64,000 bases of DNA from positions 92,556 through 156,555 of the forward strand of contig JACPOL010000004.1 in assembly GCA_016185065.1 (NCBI GenBank). The letters run 5' to 3'. The notes under the pieces were generated by a model. That model had not been told where the DNA came from. It saw only the letters and a list, made by a program, of their open reading frames with translations, and did not search any database. Positions 32,094-41,083 of this stretch are shown here, in pieces. Numbering within the stretch: position 1 is the first letter of the stretch; the number at the start of each line of letters is the position of its first letter. Both the position numbers and the translations under genes were made by a program. The stretch comes from Chlamydiales bacterium. Its GTDB lineage: Bacteria > Chlamydiota > Chlamydiia > Chlamydiales > Rhabdochlamydiaceae.

Positions 32094-34609
32094 ACTCTAC
32101 CTATTACAAAACCCAGTGCACTACTCTCTCTTGCTTGGTTCCACTTGCGATAGGGAGCAAGCTCTTCTATCTTCTCATCAGAGGTCATAACAACAATAGC
32201 ATCTGCATACTTAAAAAAGAGGTGCGCTTCACTTAAAGCTGGTTTGGCAGTTGAATAGATCAAGATGAGATCATACTCTCTCTTCTGCTGTTCTAAAAGT
32301 TGTTTAAAAGAGGCTCTGTTCAGAAGCTCTGTTGCATGTCTCGATGTTCCGCCTGTGGGGAGAAAGTCGAAAGTTTTTCTCCTCTGTATGGGAGCTGCCT
32401 GGATTTTCCCCTCTAGATAGTGCCAGAGACCGGGAATCTGCTCTGGAGTTACGGGACGGTCAAAGGCGGATTGAACGAGGAGAACACGCTTTCCCTCGAA
32501 AGAGAGAAGTTCGGCGAGATTAAAAGCTGTATCGAGAGAGCTTCCTCCTACGACTACCGCCATCTGCGCCTCATTCGAACTCCTCTTCTCTCCTATGAAA
32601 GAGGTGATGCGCCGCAAGGTCTCTAAATCGGAGTGGCCTAGCTCTTTAAGAGGCGCTCCTGCGAAATGAGAGAGCTTTCCACACAGAGTGAGTCCGTAAT
32701 GAAGCAGACTCTCTGAGGTAACGACAAATCCCCTCGAAATGGCTCTTCCGAGTTGAAAGATTGAGAGTGCGGCAACGGCAAAAAAAGTTCCGATGATCAG
32801 TGAGAGAAAAAGACCGGAGGGCTTCAGGCGCGCTGGAATCAGTGCAGGATCGATCGGTTTCGAATCTACGTAGAAGAGGTTATAGTGCAGATTTTTTGTT
32901 TCGACAACTTTACTTATGCCCTCGATAACACCCATGCTGAGCTCTTTCTTAAAGCGCAGATGGTTCTCAAGCTTCCACTTCTCGGGAAGATCTTCCATTT
33001 TCACGCTAATTTCTTCTAACTTCTCTCCGATCAGCCCCTTCTCTTTTTCAAGAAGATTCAAACAGATCCTCTGCAGAGAGCCGATTTTTTCTTCGACGAG
33101 CTTTGCGCGGAGCTTGTCCAGTTCGATCGTCTGATCGATGTGGTTTATCAGGAAGTCCTTTTCGAGCTGCATCGACTCTTTGAGTCTCAAGATCTCTTTG
33201 ATGCTGCGGTTCTTCTGATCCCTGAGCTGCAAGGCGATATCGGCTGCTTTCTGCACAACACCTCGGCCAACAGCATCTTCTAAAAGCGGCTCAAGAGAGC
33301 TAATCTCAAAATCGGGGGCGTGAATCCGGTCTCTAAGATAGAGAAGTTGGCGCATCTTGCTCTGAATAGTATCGAGCTGATTCTGATAAGAGGCGTAGAG
33401 GCTCTGCGCCGTATTGAGATTAATTCCCTGCAGCTCTTTACTGATCTCCTCTTCAATCTTTTGAAATTCGGTTGGAGTGAGCGGAGAGGCCTGCATGGAG
33501 CTCTCTTGAAGAGAGACGTTCGTAAGTTGATCGTGGTAGTGCTTCTGCTGACTATCTAAAAGTGTTGGTGCGCGCGCATCGGCATGAGCGCCGCCTTTTA
33601 ACCTCTTCTGTTCGACTTCGAGATCGAAGAGCTTAGAGGTGTAGGCCTGCTTAGGAATTGCAAGCATTTCAACCTCTTCCTTCAAGCCAACAAAGCCATC
33701 TTTGCCCAGGTTCTTCTTCATGTACTCGGACTGCTCATCGAGAACATCGTCTAGAGAAGCGGTGAGCTCTGCTTGGCGCCTATCGAGATAAGCGAGTTGA
33801 GCATTTGCAAGATCATCATTCTCAAGTTTTAGATAGTCGTGATAGGCGGCCATCATAATATTGAGAAAGTTGGCTGCTACCTTGCGATTGGAATTTGCGT
33901 AAGTAAGCTCTAGAATATTCTTATCCAGCTTCGAAGACTTTATATTAAAGCGTTTGATCTGCTGTTTAAGCGTAGCAGTCCAGGGAGAGACTGTGACTGT
34001 ATAGAGCTTCTTCTTTGAAGCGCTCTTTCGCGCTTTTTCCAGTGTGAATGAGAGCTTCTTATGCTGGAACCGCTCTCCCAACTTGCAGACTCCCATCACC
34101 TTCTTTTTGCTGTCTAGAACTTCAACTATCCCCTCTTCAGGAAAGCGCAGAAAAAGAGCAAGTCTCTCATCTCCTTCGTAAAGGACATCTCTAAAAACAA
34201 AATTGGCGCTCTTTTTTCTTTTTAGTCCAATATCTGCGCTGATATTTCCCCAGAGGTTTGAGACCATCTGTGTGAGAAGGCCCTTCTCGTGCACGCTAAC
34301 CTGCATCCCCAGCTTCTCAATTACAGGACGGCCAAGCTTTTGGGAGAACATGAGAGCACCCGCACTCTTGCTGAGCTCTCCGGAGCTCATCGCCTGGAGA
34401 AGGCTCTTTAATTCAGAGCGCTGCTCTCCTTGAGCGGTCGACTGTCTAAAGGTGGCTGTTGCTTGATAGAGAGGCTGTTTTAGAGAGAAGAGAAGCACGA
34501 CTAGCGCTGCTGCATAGAGCGCATACCGTTTTAACTGCGGCTTGATCTTTCTTAGCAGAGTTTGAACGTCTTCAGCAGTAACTAGCAGCTCTTCGTGCAT
34601 TTCTGTCAT
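32090..34609 (-). CDS. Wzc-like polysaccharide co-polymerase with degenerate kinase domain
   Basis: An 839-residue inner-membrane protein of the Wzz/Wzc class that would govern polymer length and export. An N-terminal transmembrane helix (about 27-45) is followed by a Wzz domain and a long periplasmic coiled coil, then a second helix near 610-630 and a C-terminal domain from about 675 resembling BY-kinases. That domain keeps the fold pattern ([25 protein letters not shown]) but the Walker A reads GGSSLDTAF without GK(S/T), the Walker A' aspartates are lost (VQSAFDRP for IDADLRRP), Walker B has Tyr/Ser for Asp, and there is no tyrosine-rich tail. Likely a pseudokinase. Overlaps wza (ATGA) upstream and uxs downstream. 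Confidence 0.85.
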   Translation of the reverse strand: MTEMHEELLVTAEDVQTLLRKIKPQLKRYALYAAALVVLLFSLKQPLYQATATFRQSTAQGEQRSELKSLLQAMSSGELSKSAGALMFSQKLGRPVIEKLGMQVSVHEKGLLTQMVSNLWGNISADIGLKRKKSANFVFRDVLYEGDERLALFLRFPEEGIVEVLDSKKKVMGVCKLGERFQHKKLSFTLEKARKSASKKKLYTVTVSPWTATLKQQIKRFNIKSSKLDKNILELTYANSNRKVAANFLNIMMAAYHDYLKLENDDLANAQLAYLDRRQAELTASLDDVLDEQSEYMKKNLGKDGFVGLKEEVEMLAIPKQAYTSKLFDLEVEQKRLKGGAHADARAPTLLDSQQKHYHDQLTNVSLQESSMQASPLTPTEFQKIEEEISKELQGINLNTAQSLYASYQNQLDTIQSKMRQLLYLRDRIHAPDFEISSLEPLLEDAVGRGVVQKAADIALQLRDQKNRSIKEILRLKESMQLEKDFLINHIDQTIELDKLRAKLVEEKIGSLQRICLNLLEKEKGLIGEKLEEISVKMEDLPEKWKLENHLRFKKELSMGVIEGISKVVETKNLHYNLFYVDSKPIDPALIPARLKPSGLFLSLIIGTFFAVAALSIFQLGRAISRGFVVTSESLLHYGLTLCGKLSHFAGAPLKELGHSDLETLRRITSFIGEKRSSNEAQMAVVVGGSSLDTAFNLAELLSFEGKRVLLVQSAFDRPVTPEQIPGLWHYLEGKIQAAPIQRRKTFDFLPTGGTSRHATELLNRASFKQLLEQQKREYDLILIYSTAKPALSEAHLFFKYADAIVVMTSDEKIEELAPYRKWNQARESSALGFVIGRV

Positions 34610-35706
34610 TGGACGTTAACCCCCACGCCCCTTATTCCTCTTGTGACTAGATCGAACCCGATCAGAGTAGGCATTAGCTGATTCACGAAGCGGTTCCATT
34701 CGGTCATTGGAGTTGCAGCGACGTAGACGATATCTCCGGGCATTAGGAGCATGCTGTCGCTGGGAAGATGGATCACATGCCTCCAGTTCAAGGTGTAGAT
34801 CTTCGGATTGAGCACATTCCCGCGAATCACCTGTATATACGCCTTATCACCCGTTGAAGGGATCCCGCCCGCTTCTGCTAAGGCTTGTCGCAATGTCATG
34901 AATCCATTTGGGAGATCTACCACGCGCTCTTTGCCCACCTCTCCAAGCACCATGAGTGAAGAGGCCGAAGCATCAGCTACATAGACCTTATCTCCTCCCC
35001 TCATGACGATATTCTGCGACATGTCCCCCTCTTTCATCAGTTTGAAGAGGTCGACCGGAAGCAGCTGATTATCTCGAATGACATAGCTCTTAAAAAAATT
35101 CGCCTGTGTCGGAACGCGCGCGATCGACATCACCTCAAAGAGGCGAATGCGTCCATCCACGGGAATATTTGGCACCTGAACAAGACCTGCAAGCTCCACT
35201 TTTCGTTCAATGCGGTCGCGGTAGGATAGGAAAACTTCGATATCTGCGATCTGCTCAGTGTACTTCTGTTTGATCTTGCCTCGCGCCTCTTCAAGAGTGA
35301 GCCCGGAAACTTCGATCTCTTCGAGATCTGGGAGAAGAACTTTTCCACTTGCCACTCGATAGCCCACCGTGGACCCGATCCTCTGCACAGCTTCGCTGAT
35401 ATCGTGACGCGTCGGATGGTAGATGGCGATCTGTAAAATATCGCCCTCTTGAATCACATCTCTATACTCTTCAAGAAGAGGAGGAGAGAGCGTGCCTGGC
35501 TCCTTCCCTTCTAATTGGAGAATTGAGAACTTTCCATCGCGGATCTTATACGAGTCCATCACAAACTCATCCGCACCCAGAACATCCGCTCCTTTATAGG
35601 GAGGATTCGTACAAGCCGCAAAAAAAAGCATTAAAATTACTAATAAAAAAGAAGCGCGCAAATATGAAGAAAAAGGCAAAAATTTAGAATTTGCGGATAG
35701 GTTCAT
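34606..35706 (-). CDS. Wza-like polysaccharide export outer-membrane lipoprotein
   Basis: A 366-residue protein with a signal peptide ending in LMLFFAAC, lipid attachment at Cys32. The Poly_export domain follows (VIQEGDILQIAIYHPTRHD...GYRVASGKVLLPDLEEIEVSGLTLEEA), then SLBB-type beta-grasp domains (ERKVELAGLVQVPNIPVDGRIRLFEVM and SLMVLGEVGKERVVDLPNGFMTLRQALAEAGG). It would form the outer-membrane channel for a surface polysaccharide. First gene of the operon with wzc-like and uxs. Transcription starts towards lower coordinates from a short gap shared with MITE2. Confidence 0.9.
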   Translation of the reverse strand: MNLSANSKFLPFSSYLRASFLLVILMLFFAACTNPPYKGADVLGADEFVMDSYKIRDGKFSILQLEGKEPGTLSPPLLEEYRDVIQEGDILQIAIYHPTRHDISEAVQRIGSTVGYRVASGKVLLPDLEEIEVSGLTLEEARGKIKQKYTEQIADIEVFLSYRDRIERKVELAGLVQVPNIPVDGRIRLFEVMSIARVPTQANFFKSYVIRDNQLLPVDLFKLMKEGDMSQNIVMRGGDKVYVADASASSLMVLGEVGKERVVDLPNGFMTLRQALAEAGGIPSTGDKAYIQVIRGNVLNPKIYTLNWRHVIHLPSDSMLLMPGDIVYVAATPMTEWNRFVNQLMPTLIGFDLVTRGIRGVGVNVQ

Positions 35707-35774
35707 AGCAAAAAATGATCATTTATTTTACAAGAGAAGGAACATCTGTATCCTATCTTGGGCTTTTTCAGCAA

Positions 35775-35938
35775 TAGACCTCTTGCGTAATTCGCTTTGT
35801 TTGGAAAAATTCGCAATTTTTATACAAATTTGCCGCAAAATTTTGAGAACATATGCAAACATATGGTCGAGAAATTTTGCGGTAAATTTGTCAAAAAGTG
35901 CAATTTTAACGAATAAATGGAATTGCGCAAGAGGTCTA
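35775..35938. mobile_element. 164-bp MITE-like palindrome (MITE2)
   Basis: Terminal inverted repeats TAGACCTCTTGCG(T/C)AATTC and its complement, and arms that pair along nearly the whole length (CAAATTTGCCGCAAAATTT with AAATTTTGCGGTAAATTTG) around a central CATATG-rich loop. TA flanks both ends. Non-coding. It occupies the divergent promoter region between the wza-like gene and the epimerase gene, and its right end carries AAGAGG, the likely ribosome site of the latter. Confidence 0.85.
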
Positions 35939-35941
35939 ATT

Positions 35942-36901
35942 ATGAAACGCGTCTTTATCACAGGAATCGCCGGTTTTATAGGTTTTCATCTGGCTCTTTT
36001 CTTAAAAGAGAGAGGAGACTTTGTAACTGGCTGCGACAACTTCAATGCTTATTACGACCCTGCGCTTAAACATGCTCGCGTCGAACTATTAAAAGAAAAG
36101 GGAATCTCCGTTCTAGAGTGCGACATCTGCAACACTTCAAAGATCGAAGAGATCGTTAAGAATGAGGAGATCACCCACTTTGTCCATCTGGCCGCTCAAG
36201 CAGGTGTGCGCCACTCTCTTTTTCATCCTGAGAGCTACGTTCACTCCAATCTCGATGGCTTTGTAAAGATAATTGAACTCGTCCGCTGCTACCCTTCGAT
36301 GAAGTTCATCTACGCCTCCTCCTCTTCTGTTTATGGCCACAATGAGAAGATCCCCTTCGCTGAAACGGATCCTTGCGAGAGACCCGCCAACCTCTACGGC
36401 GCCACAAAAAAAACGAATGAGCTCGTCGCCTACTCCTACCACCATCTCTACGGACTCTCTGTAACAGGCCTCAGATTTTTTACAGTCTATGGCCCCTGGG
36501 GAAGACCCGATATGGCTACATTCTCTTTCACGCGCGCCATCCTAAACGGCGAGACGATCCAAGTTTACAACCATGGCAAGATGAAGCGCGACTTTACCTA
36601 TATCGATGACATCGTGAAGGGAACGGCCGCTGCAATAGATCTTGGCGCCCCCTGCGAAATCTTCAACCTGGGAAATAACCATCCCGAAGAGCTGCTCTCT
36701 TTAATCTCCATCATCGAAAAAGAGACTAAAAAACCAGCAAAGGTCCATCTCCTGCCCATGCAGCCCGGCGAGGTGCTCACCACCTATGCCGATATCTCAA
36801 AAAGCCAGAAGATGCTCGGCTTCGCCCCCTCGATCTCACTCGCCGAGGGCATGTCCCGCTTCATCGCCTGGTACAAAACCTACTACGAAAGCGCAACCTA
36901 A
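35942..36901 (+). CDS. UDP-glucuronate 4-epimerase
   Basis: A 319-residue extended SDR: NAD site FITGIAGFIGFHLALFLKERG at 5-25, DNFNAYYDPALKHAR as in UDP-GlcA 4-epimerases (CapI/GAE type), SSSSVYG, catalytic YGATKK, FTVYGPWGRPDMA and RDFTYIDDI. It makes UDP-galacturonate from UDP-glucuronate, the same substrate used by the UXS enzyme nearby. The ATG at 35942 follows CAAGAGGTCTAATT; the frame is open 53 codons further upstream, but those lie within MITE2 and are not protein-like. It is divergent from the wza operon. Confidence 0.93.
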   Translation: MKRVFITGIAGFIGFHLALFLKERGDFVTGCDNFNAYYDPALKHARVELLKEKGISVLECDICNTSKIEEIVKNEEITHFVHLAAQAGVRHSLFHPESYVHSNLDGFVKIIELVRCYPSMKFIYASSSSVYGHNEKIPFAETDPCERPANLYGATKKTNELVAYSYHHLYGLSVTGLRFFTVYGPWGRPDMATFSFTRAILNGETIQVYNHGKMKRDFTYIDDIVKGTAAAIDLGAPCEIFNLGNNHPEELLSLISIIEKETKKPAKVHLLPMQPGEVLTTYADISKSQKMLGFAPSISLAEGMSRFIAWYKTYYESAT

Positions 36902-36935
36902 CAAAATCCGTTGAACAAACTTTATTGTTAGCCAA

Positions 36936-36989
36936 GATAGACATGTCGGATGGTGTGCGCTCCGCCACACCTCCTGCGACCAGTCGCAG
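36936..36989. repeat. R2 repeat, deleted copy
   Basis: GATAGACATGTCGGATGG...GCCACACCTCCTGCGACCAGTCGCAG; matches the two ends of the long R2 copy at 13661-13889. Confidence 0.8.
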
Positions 36990-37000
36990 TAGTAGTTAAA

Positions 37001-37156
37001 GAGAGGGGAGAGAAGATCGGGCTCGGGCACGCACACGGGCACGTTCACGAAAGAGAGAAAGAGAGGGAATGAGAGAAGCGTGCCCGATTCTCCTCTCACG
37101 TCTTTCTTTCGTGAACGTGTGCGTGCCCGTGCCGGTGCCCGGTCCTCTTCTTCCTC
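37001..37156. repeat. Palindrome rich in CGGGCACG (R7)
   Basis: Left arm GGGCACGCACACGGGCACG then TTCACGAAAGA, right arm TCTTTCGTGAACGTGTGCG then TGCCCGTGCC. CGGGCACG/CGTGCCCG recurs six or so times in about 130 bases. Built like R4 (short direct repeats within a palindrome) but with a different unit. The reading frame at 37069-37311 runs across it and is not credible. Confidence 0.7.
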
Positions 37157-37169
37157 ACGCTTGCTTTAG

Positions 37170-37194
37170 AAAAAACCGAAGGGGAACCCTTCGG
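37170..37194 (-). terminator. Rho-independent terminator, minus strand
   Basis: On the minus strand CCGAAGGG-TTCC-CCTTCGG followed by TTTTTTCT. It lies about 80 bases after the stop of the 49-residue membrane-peptide gene and would end that transcript. Confidence 0.8.
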
Positions 37195-37273
37195 ACAATG
37201 AGTCAAAAACTACTCCTGCACACATCGAAATCACACTTTGTGCATTCATCCACTTTTTGCCCGAACTATTTTC

Positions 37274-37423
37274 TCATTTGTATAGAACGGCACAGGCCAA
37301 AGCAACAATGATGACCCCGAATGTATGGGCATGATTTCGACTTGTAGCCCAATATAAAAAAGAATAAACAAGCGCTCCAACCAAGAAGAGCATACTATTT
37401 CTAAAACCTCTTTCCTTTTTCAT
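37274..37423 (-). CDS. Small two-helix membrane peptide (49 residues)
   Basis: A short reading frame starting MKKERGFRNS, then two hydrophobic stretches, MLFLVGALVYSFLYWA and TFGVIIVALACAVLYK, joined by a polar turn (TSRNHAHT), stop TGA. Positive charges at the N-terminus fit an inside-in topology. Support: protein-like composition, a sensible two-helix layout, and a strong terminator downstream on the same strand. The ribosome site is weak (GAGTAAATATG). Function unknown; small holin-like, toxin or complex-subunit peptides look like this. It could also be carried by read-through from nnr, 210 bases upstream. Confidence 0.55.
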   Translation of the reverse strand: MKKERGFRNSMLFLVGALVYSFLYWATSRNHAHTFGVIIVALACAVLYK

Positions 37424-37569
37424 ATTTACTCAAATGGGTGATGAACAATAACGCGTCGATGTTAAAAACTATTTTTCAGAAAGTCAAACGCGATTTTTTT
37501 AGGAAAAAGAATTACAGGATAATGAGGATCCTGTTCTATCTCTGTTTTTTTGCTAAGACAGAAAACGAG

Positions 37570-37615
37570 GGCGGTGCAGAGCACCGCAGTCCAGGGATTT
37601 CGCTCCGCTCAATCA
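37570..37615. repeat. R3 repeat, single arm
   Basis: GGCGGTGCAGAGCACCGC...CCAGGGATTTCGCTCCGCTC-AATCA: the same arm as at 46172-46218. It lies 17 bases after the nnr stop. The rest of 37424-37569 shows nothing I can assign. Confidence 0.75.
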
Positions 37616-37632
37616 GAGAGGAGAAGATTTGT

Positions 37633-39150
37633 TTAGCTGAGGAGTTCGGAGAAGGCTAGGGGGAGAGCTTCGATGAGATCGGAGGCGATGAGGCTGTAGG
37701 AGCCCTTTTCGTGGGCGACGATCTCTCCGGTGATGCCGTGGAGAAGCACGCCGAGAGTTGCGGCGTATTGCGATGAGACTCCTTGTGCAACAAGCGCTGC
37801 GATGATGCCTGTGAGCACATCGCCGGTTCCTGCAGTTGCCATGCCTGGGTCGCCGCGTAGACAGACTAGAGGAGCTGCACCTGGGTGGAAGATGAAGGTC
37901 GGTCCGCCCTTTAAAACAAGAGTCACTTTTCTCTTGTCGACATACTCTTGACAGAGTGTGTGAAGCGCAGCCTCATCTGGGACCTTTGCGACCTTGAGGA
38001 GTCTTTCGAGTTCGCCTCGATGCGGAGTAAGGATAGCTCCTTCGGGAATCTTCCAAGAGGGATTTTCTGCGAGGAAGTAGAGAGCATCAGCATCTAAAAC
38101 CATCATCGGTTTGTCGTAAGAGAGAAGGCTCTTGAAGAGCTTCATGCTCTCTTTCGTTCTACCCATGCCAGGCCCAACCATCAGGCATTTAGCGCGCATG
38201 CACTCTTCGCGGATTCTTCTGAGGCCATTTTCTAAAATGGGCTCTTTAACGATTTCAAGAGGCGCTCCTGCGAGTTCGCTCTCCATATCCCAGTGGTGAA
38301 AGAGGCGTACGATGCCGGCGCCCGTGCGTAGAGCGGCCTTTGTCGAAAGAAAAGCGGCGCCTGAAAATCCTCGAGAGCCTGCAACGGCTACAATGTAACC
38401 AGCTTGATACTTGTGTCTATTGCGCTCGATCTTTGGAAGCGCGTGTACGCACTCCTCTCTATCAATTAGAAAAGCTGCTGCTTTTGCTTCTTCGAGAAAC
38501 TTCTCATCGATGCCAAAGTCTGCTCCTCTAAGCTCGCCAATATGATTCCACCCCTCTTTCAAGAAGAATCCTAGTTTTGGCAGCCCAAGATAGATCGTCT
38601 GCACTGCATGGATGGCAATAGAACCAACTTCGCCAGTGTTTCCATTTAAACCGGAGGGAATGTCGATAGCGAGAATAGGCCGACCCGAAGCATTTGCTAG
38701 CTCGATGGCTTCGAAGAGTTCGCCCTCTGCCTTGCCATGAAATCCAGTCCCGACAAGACCATCGAGTAGAAGGCCTTTTAAAATAGGAAAGTCTGGAGCA
38801 TCTTTTTTATAGAGATAGATTTTGCCGCCCGCAGCTTTGAATGCGTCGTGCTGCTTCTGACAGAGAGGAGAGCAGGCCTCGTAGGGATAGAAGTGTATAG
38901 CTTCCACGGAGAAGCCTTCTGCAAGGAGCCGCTTGCCCGCAGCAAAGGCGTCTCCTCCATTGTTACCTTTTCCAACAAGAAGCGTCACCTCTTTATGCAT
39001 CGACTGGACGAGGCAGAACCCTGTGACTATGCTTGCGATCGCCTCACCTGCGTTCTCCATGAACTGGATATCTGAGGCGCCTTCTGCGTAGGCGAGCTTC
39101 TCGATGCGCGCCATCTCATCTGCTTTAATGACTTTCTGACCGTAGATCAA
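37633..39150 (-). CDS. nnr: Bifunctional NAD(P)H-hydrate repair enzyme
   Basis: A 505-residue fusion that repairs hydrated NAD(P)H. Residues 1-215 are the YjeF-N epimerase (FMENAGEAIASIV, VGKGNNGGDAFAAGKRL, LLDGLVGTGFHG, DIPSGLNGNTG). Residues 225-500 are the ADP-dependent dehydratase of the ribokinase-like fold (VAVAGSRGFSGAAFLSTKAALRTGAG, VGPGMG, LDADAL, LTPHRGELERLL, GMATAGTGDVLTGIIAAL). Length is typical. It overlaps gpsA by 4 bases (ATGA) and is translated after it. Confidence 0.95.
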   Translation of the reverse strand: MIYGQKVIKADEMARIEKLAYAEGASDIQFMENAGEAIASIVTGFCLVQSMHKEVTLLVGKGNNGGDAFAAGKRLLAEGFSVEAIHFYPYEACSPLCQKQHDAFKAAGGKIYLYKKDAPDFPILKGLLLDGLVGTGFHGKAEGELFEAIELANASGRPILAIDIPSGLNGNTGEVGSIAIHAVQTIYLGLPKLGFFLKEGWNHIGELRGADFGIDEKFLEEAKAAAFLIDREECVHALPKIERNRHKYQAGYIVAVAGSRGFSGAAFLSTKAALRTGAGIVRLFHHWDMESELAGAPLEIVKEPILENGLRRIREECMRAKCLMVGPGMGRTKESMKLFKSLLSYDKPMMVLDADALYFLAENPSWKIPEGAILTPHRGELERLLKVAKVPDEAALHTLCQEYVDKRKVTLVLKGGPTFIFHPGAAPLVCLRGDPGMATAGTGDVLTGIIAALVAQGVSSQYAATLGVLLHGITGEIVAHEKGSYSLIASDLIEALPLAFSELLS

Positions 39151-40145
39151 AGGTGCTCCTCTTTGATAGCGCGCTGCAGAAGCGCTCTTACTGCATCTGC
39201 AGGATTTAATCTCTCATACAAAATAGAGTAGACGGCTGCGGTAATCGGCACGTCGATCGATGCTTTGTGACCCAACTGCAGTGCTGAAACAGCGGTGTAT
39301 GCCCCCTCAACTACCATGCCGACCTTATCCTTTGCTGCCTCAGCATCGAGACCTTCTGCGATAAGACGTCCAAATTTATAGTTGCGACTGAGAGTAGAGA
39401 GGCAGGTCACGCATAGGTCTCCCATTCCTGAAAGGCCATTCAATGTCTCAGGCCGGCACCCCTTCGTAACGGCGAGTTTGCGCATCTCGTGAAGTCCGCG
39501 CGTCATGAGAGCCGCCTTTGTGTTGTCGCCAAAGCCGAGCCCGTCTGAAATTCCACATGCGATAGCGATGATGTTCTTCATTGCGCCGCCAAATGCAACA
39601 CCTGCGATATCTGCGTTTGGATAGATGCGGAAAAATGGCGTTGAGAAGATATCTCGAATCGAGTTCATGAGCTCAGGGTGGTAGGAGGAGGAGACGATCG
39701 AAGTCGGTAGCTTTGCAATCACCTCTTCGGCGTGGCTCGGACCGCTTAAAACACCAATGAGGTCTCTCTTCTTCTCACCGATTACCTGGCAGATCACCTC
39801 GGGAAGCAGCAGGCAGCTATCCTGCTCGATTCCTTTAGAGGTCACAACGATCGGACAGTTGCCTCCTCCGAGAGCAACTACCTTCTCAAACACTGGGCGG
39901 ACTCCCTTTGAAGTTACCGATTCGGCGATAAGCTCGGCTCCCTCTAGAGCTTCCTTTAAATTACTTGTAATCAAGACATTAGGATCTAACTTATGCCCGG
40001 GAAGCTTTGGGTGCTCCCTTTTGGCAGCAAGAAGCTTTGCAGTTTCGGGATTCGCCGTCCAAAGAACGACCTTATGGCCTTTTGCAGCCAGAAGAGACGC
40101 AAGACAGAAGCCCCAGGTGCCAGCCCCGAGAAAGGCGATTTTCAT
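39147..40145 (-). CDS. gpsA: Glycerol-3-phosphate dehydrogenase [NAD(P)+]
   Basis: A 332-residue GpsA that reduces dihydroxyacetone phosphate for phospholipid synthesis (CT714 in C. trachomatis). N-terminal FLGAGTWGFCLASLLAAKGH, then TSKGIEQ, VLSGPSHAEEV, the catalytic lysine in GGAMKNIIAIACGISDGLGFGDNTKAALMTRGL and SGMGDLCVTCLS. Standard length. In an operon with nnr downstream. Confidence 0.96.
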   Translation of the reverse strand: MKIAFLGAGTWGFCLASLLAAKGHKVVLWTANPETAKLLAAKREHPKLPGHKLDPNVLITSNLKEALEGAELIAESVTSKGVRPVFEKVVALGGGNCPIVVTSKGIEQDSCLLLPEVICQVIGEKKRDLIGVLSGPSHAEEVIAKLPTSIVSSSYHPELMNSIRDIFSTPFFRIYPNADIAGVAFGGAMKNIIAIACGISDGLGFGDNTKAALMTRGLHEMRKLAVTKGCRPETLNGLSGMGDLCVTCLSTLSRNYKFGRLIAEGLDAEAAKDKVGMVVEGAYTAVSALQLGHKASIDVPITAAVYSILYERLNPADAVRALLQRAIKEEHL

Positions 40146-40265
40146 ACTCTATAATCCCTAGTCAAATAGGCCACACGTTACCACACTTGGATAAGCTCGT
40201 CAAACTCAGCTCGGAACCAACTAACAACAAACAACTTACGAATAAGATATTAATTAATAAATTTA

Positions 40266-40294
40266 TTGAATAATCATAAATTAAATAGTATAAT
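40266..40294 (+). promoter_or_regulatory. Promoter of the 202-residue membrane-associated protein
   Basis: TTGAAT (40266-40271), 17 bases, TATAAT (40289-40294), in very AT-rich DNA; AAGGAGA follows 11 bases before the ATG. Confidence 0.7.
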
Positions 40295-40324
40295 TAAGTG
40301 TATAAAAAGGAGATAAATAAAATT

Positions 40325-40933
40325 ATGGGAAGAACAATAAACCAACCTATTCATACTTCATGTTCAACGGGCGTATCCCCTCATCGAATCAACGATCGAG
40401 TGGAGGCCGTGATGATTAAAGGCGAGATGAAGTTAGATCAGCTAGGCAAAAAGTGGGGCGTATCCATTCTTTCAGGTGCTGGACGTGCAGTTTACGGCTC
40501 ACTTCAGGTCATAGGGGCCATCTTCTTCTTCCTCTTCAAGATATGCGATGCTCTCTATTCGCTTCGTTATAGTAGAGGACACGCTCTTCTTTCTCTAGAA
40601 GAAGCCGGACGCGGTTTAACCTATATTGAGCACGGTATTGAAAATATCCTCCGCGGCGGACTAGAAGCCGCACAGCTCTTCGCTATCTTTAAGCCCAATT
40701 TAAAAGAGGTAAGAGACCGCTACTACAGCGAAGGTCGAAATGTCGTGTTAATTGATGAAGAAAGAAGAGCCCGTGAGCTCGCCGACCAAACAGCACCTAT
40801 CACCGGCGAATACACTGAAGCAGGCATAGATCTACTCGGAGAAACCGAGTGCGACTCTCCTACTGAATCCTTCCAAGATGACGCTCTGGTTAACTTTGAC
40901 CAAACTTGGGCCCCTGAGCAAGAAGGCGCCTAA
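40325..40933 (+). CDS. Hydrophobic hypothetical protein, Inc-like
   Basis: A 202-residue protein I do not recognise. The ATG at 40325 has AAGGAGA upstream; an in-frame GTG at 40298 lies before that site and is unlikely. Residues about 42-75 form a hydrophobic hairpin (ILSGAGRAVYGSLQVIGAIFFFLFKICDALY), followed by an amphipathic helix ending GIENILRGGLEAAQLF, and an acidic C-terminus. It shares the scheme SG..R...G..Q..G......G..NI..G..E with the next gene, so the two are diverged paralogues. No signal peptide. AT-rich flanks and a strong promoter of its own fit a transferred or effector gene. Confidence 0.65.
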   Translation: MGRTINQPIHTSCSTGVSPHRINDRVEAVMIKGEMKLDQLGKKWGVSILSGAGRAVYGSLQVIGAIFFFLFKICDALYSLRYSRGHALLSLEEAGRGLTYIEHGIENILRGGLEAAQLFAIFKPNLKEVRDRYYSEGRNVVLIDEERRARELADQTAPITGEYTEAGIDLLGETECDSPTESFQDDALVNFDQTWAPEQEGA

Positions 40934-41022
40934 ACCATCCCTTCGCCTATCGACCTGCTTTCTAGCTAAATTAGTAGATGCAATCTACTTATTATAAGTA
41001 TTTTATAAATTAAAATAATTAT

Positions 41023-41051
41023 TTACATTATATTCAAATAAAGTATATAAT
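41023..41051 (+). promoter_or_regulatory. Promoter of the 163-residue protein
   Basis: TTACAT (41023-41028), 17 bases, TATAAT (41046-41051); CAAGGAAC lies just before the ATG at 41084. Confidence 0.65.
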
Positions 41052-41083
41052 GTTTATTATAACGCATTAACAAGGAACATAAA

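Noticed and set aside
35783..35941. N-terminal extension of the UDP-glucuronate epimerase by 53 codons
   Set aside because: The extension lies wholly within the MITE2 palindrome and precedes the canonical NAD-binding start of the SDR fold.
37069..37311. 80-codon plus-strand frame
   Set aside because: It reads across the R7 palindrome and the terminator and is antisense to the small membrane peptide.
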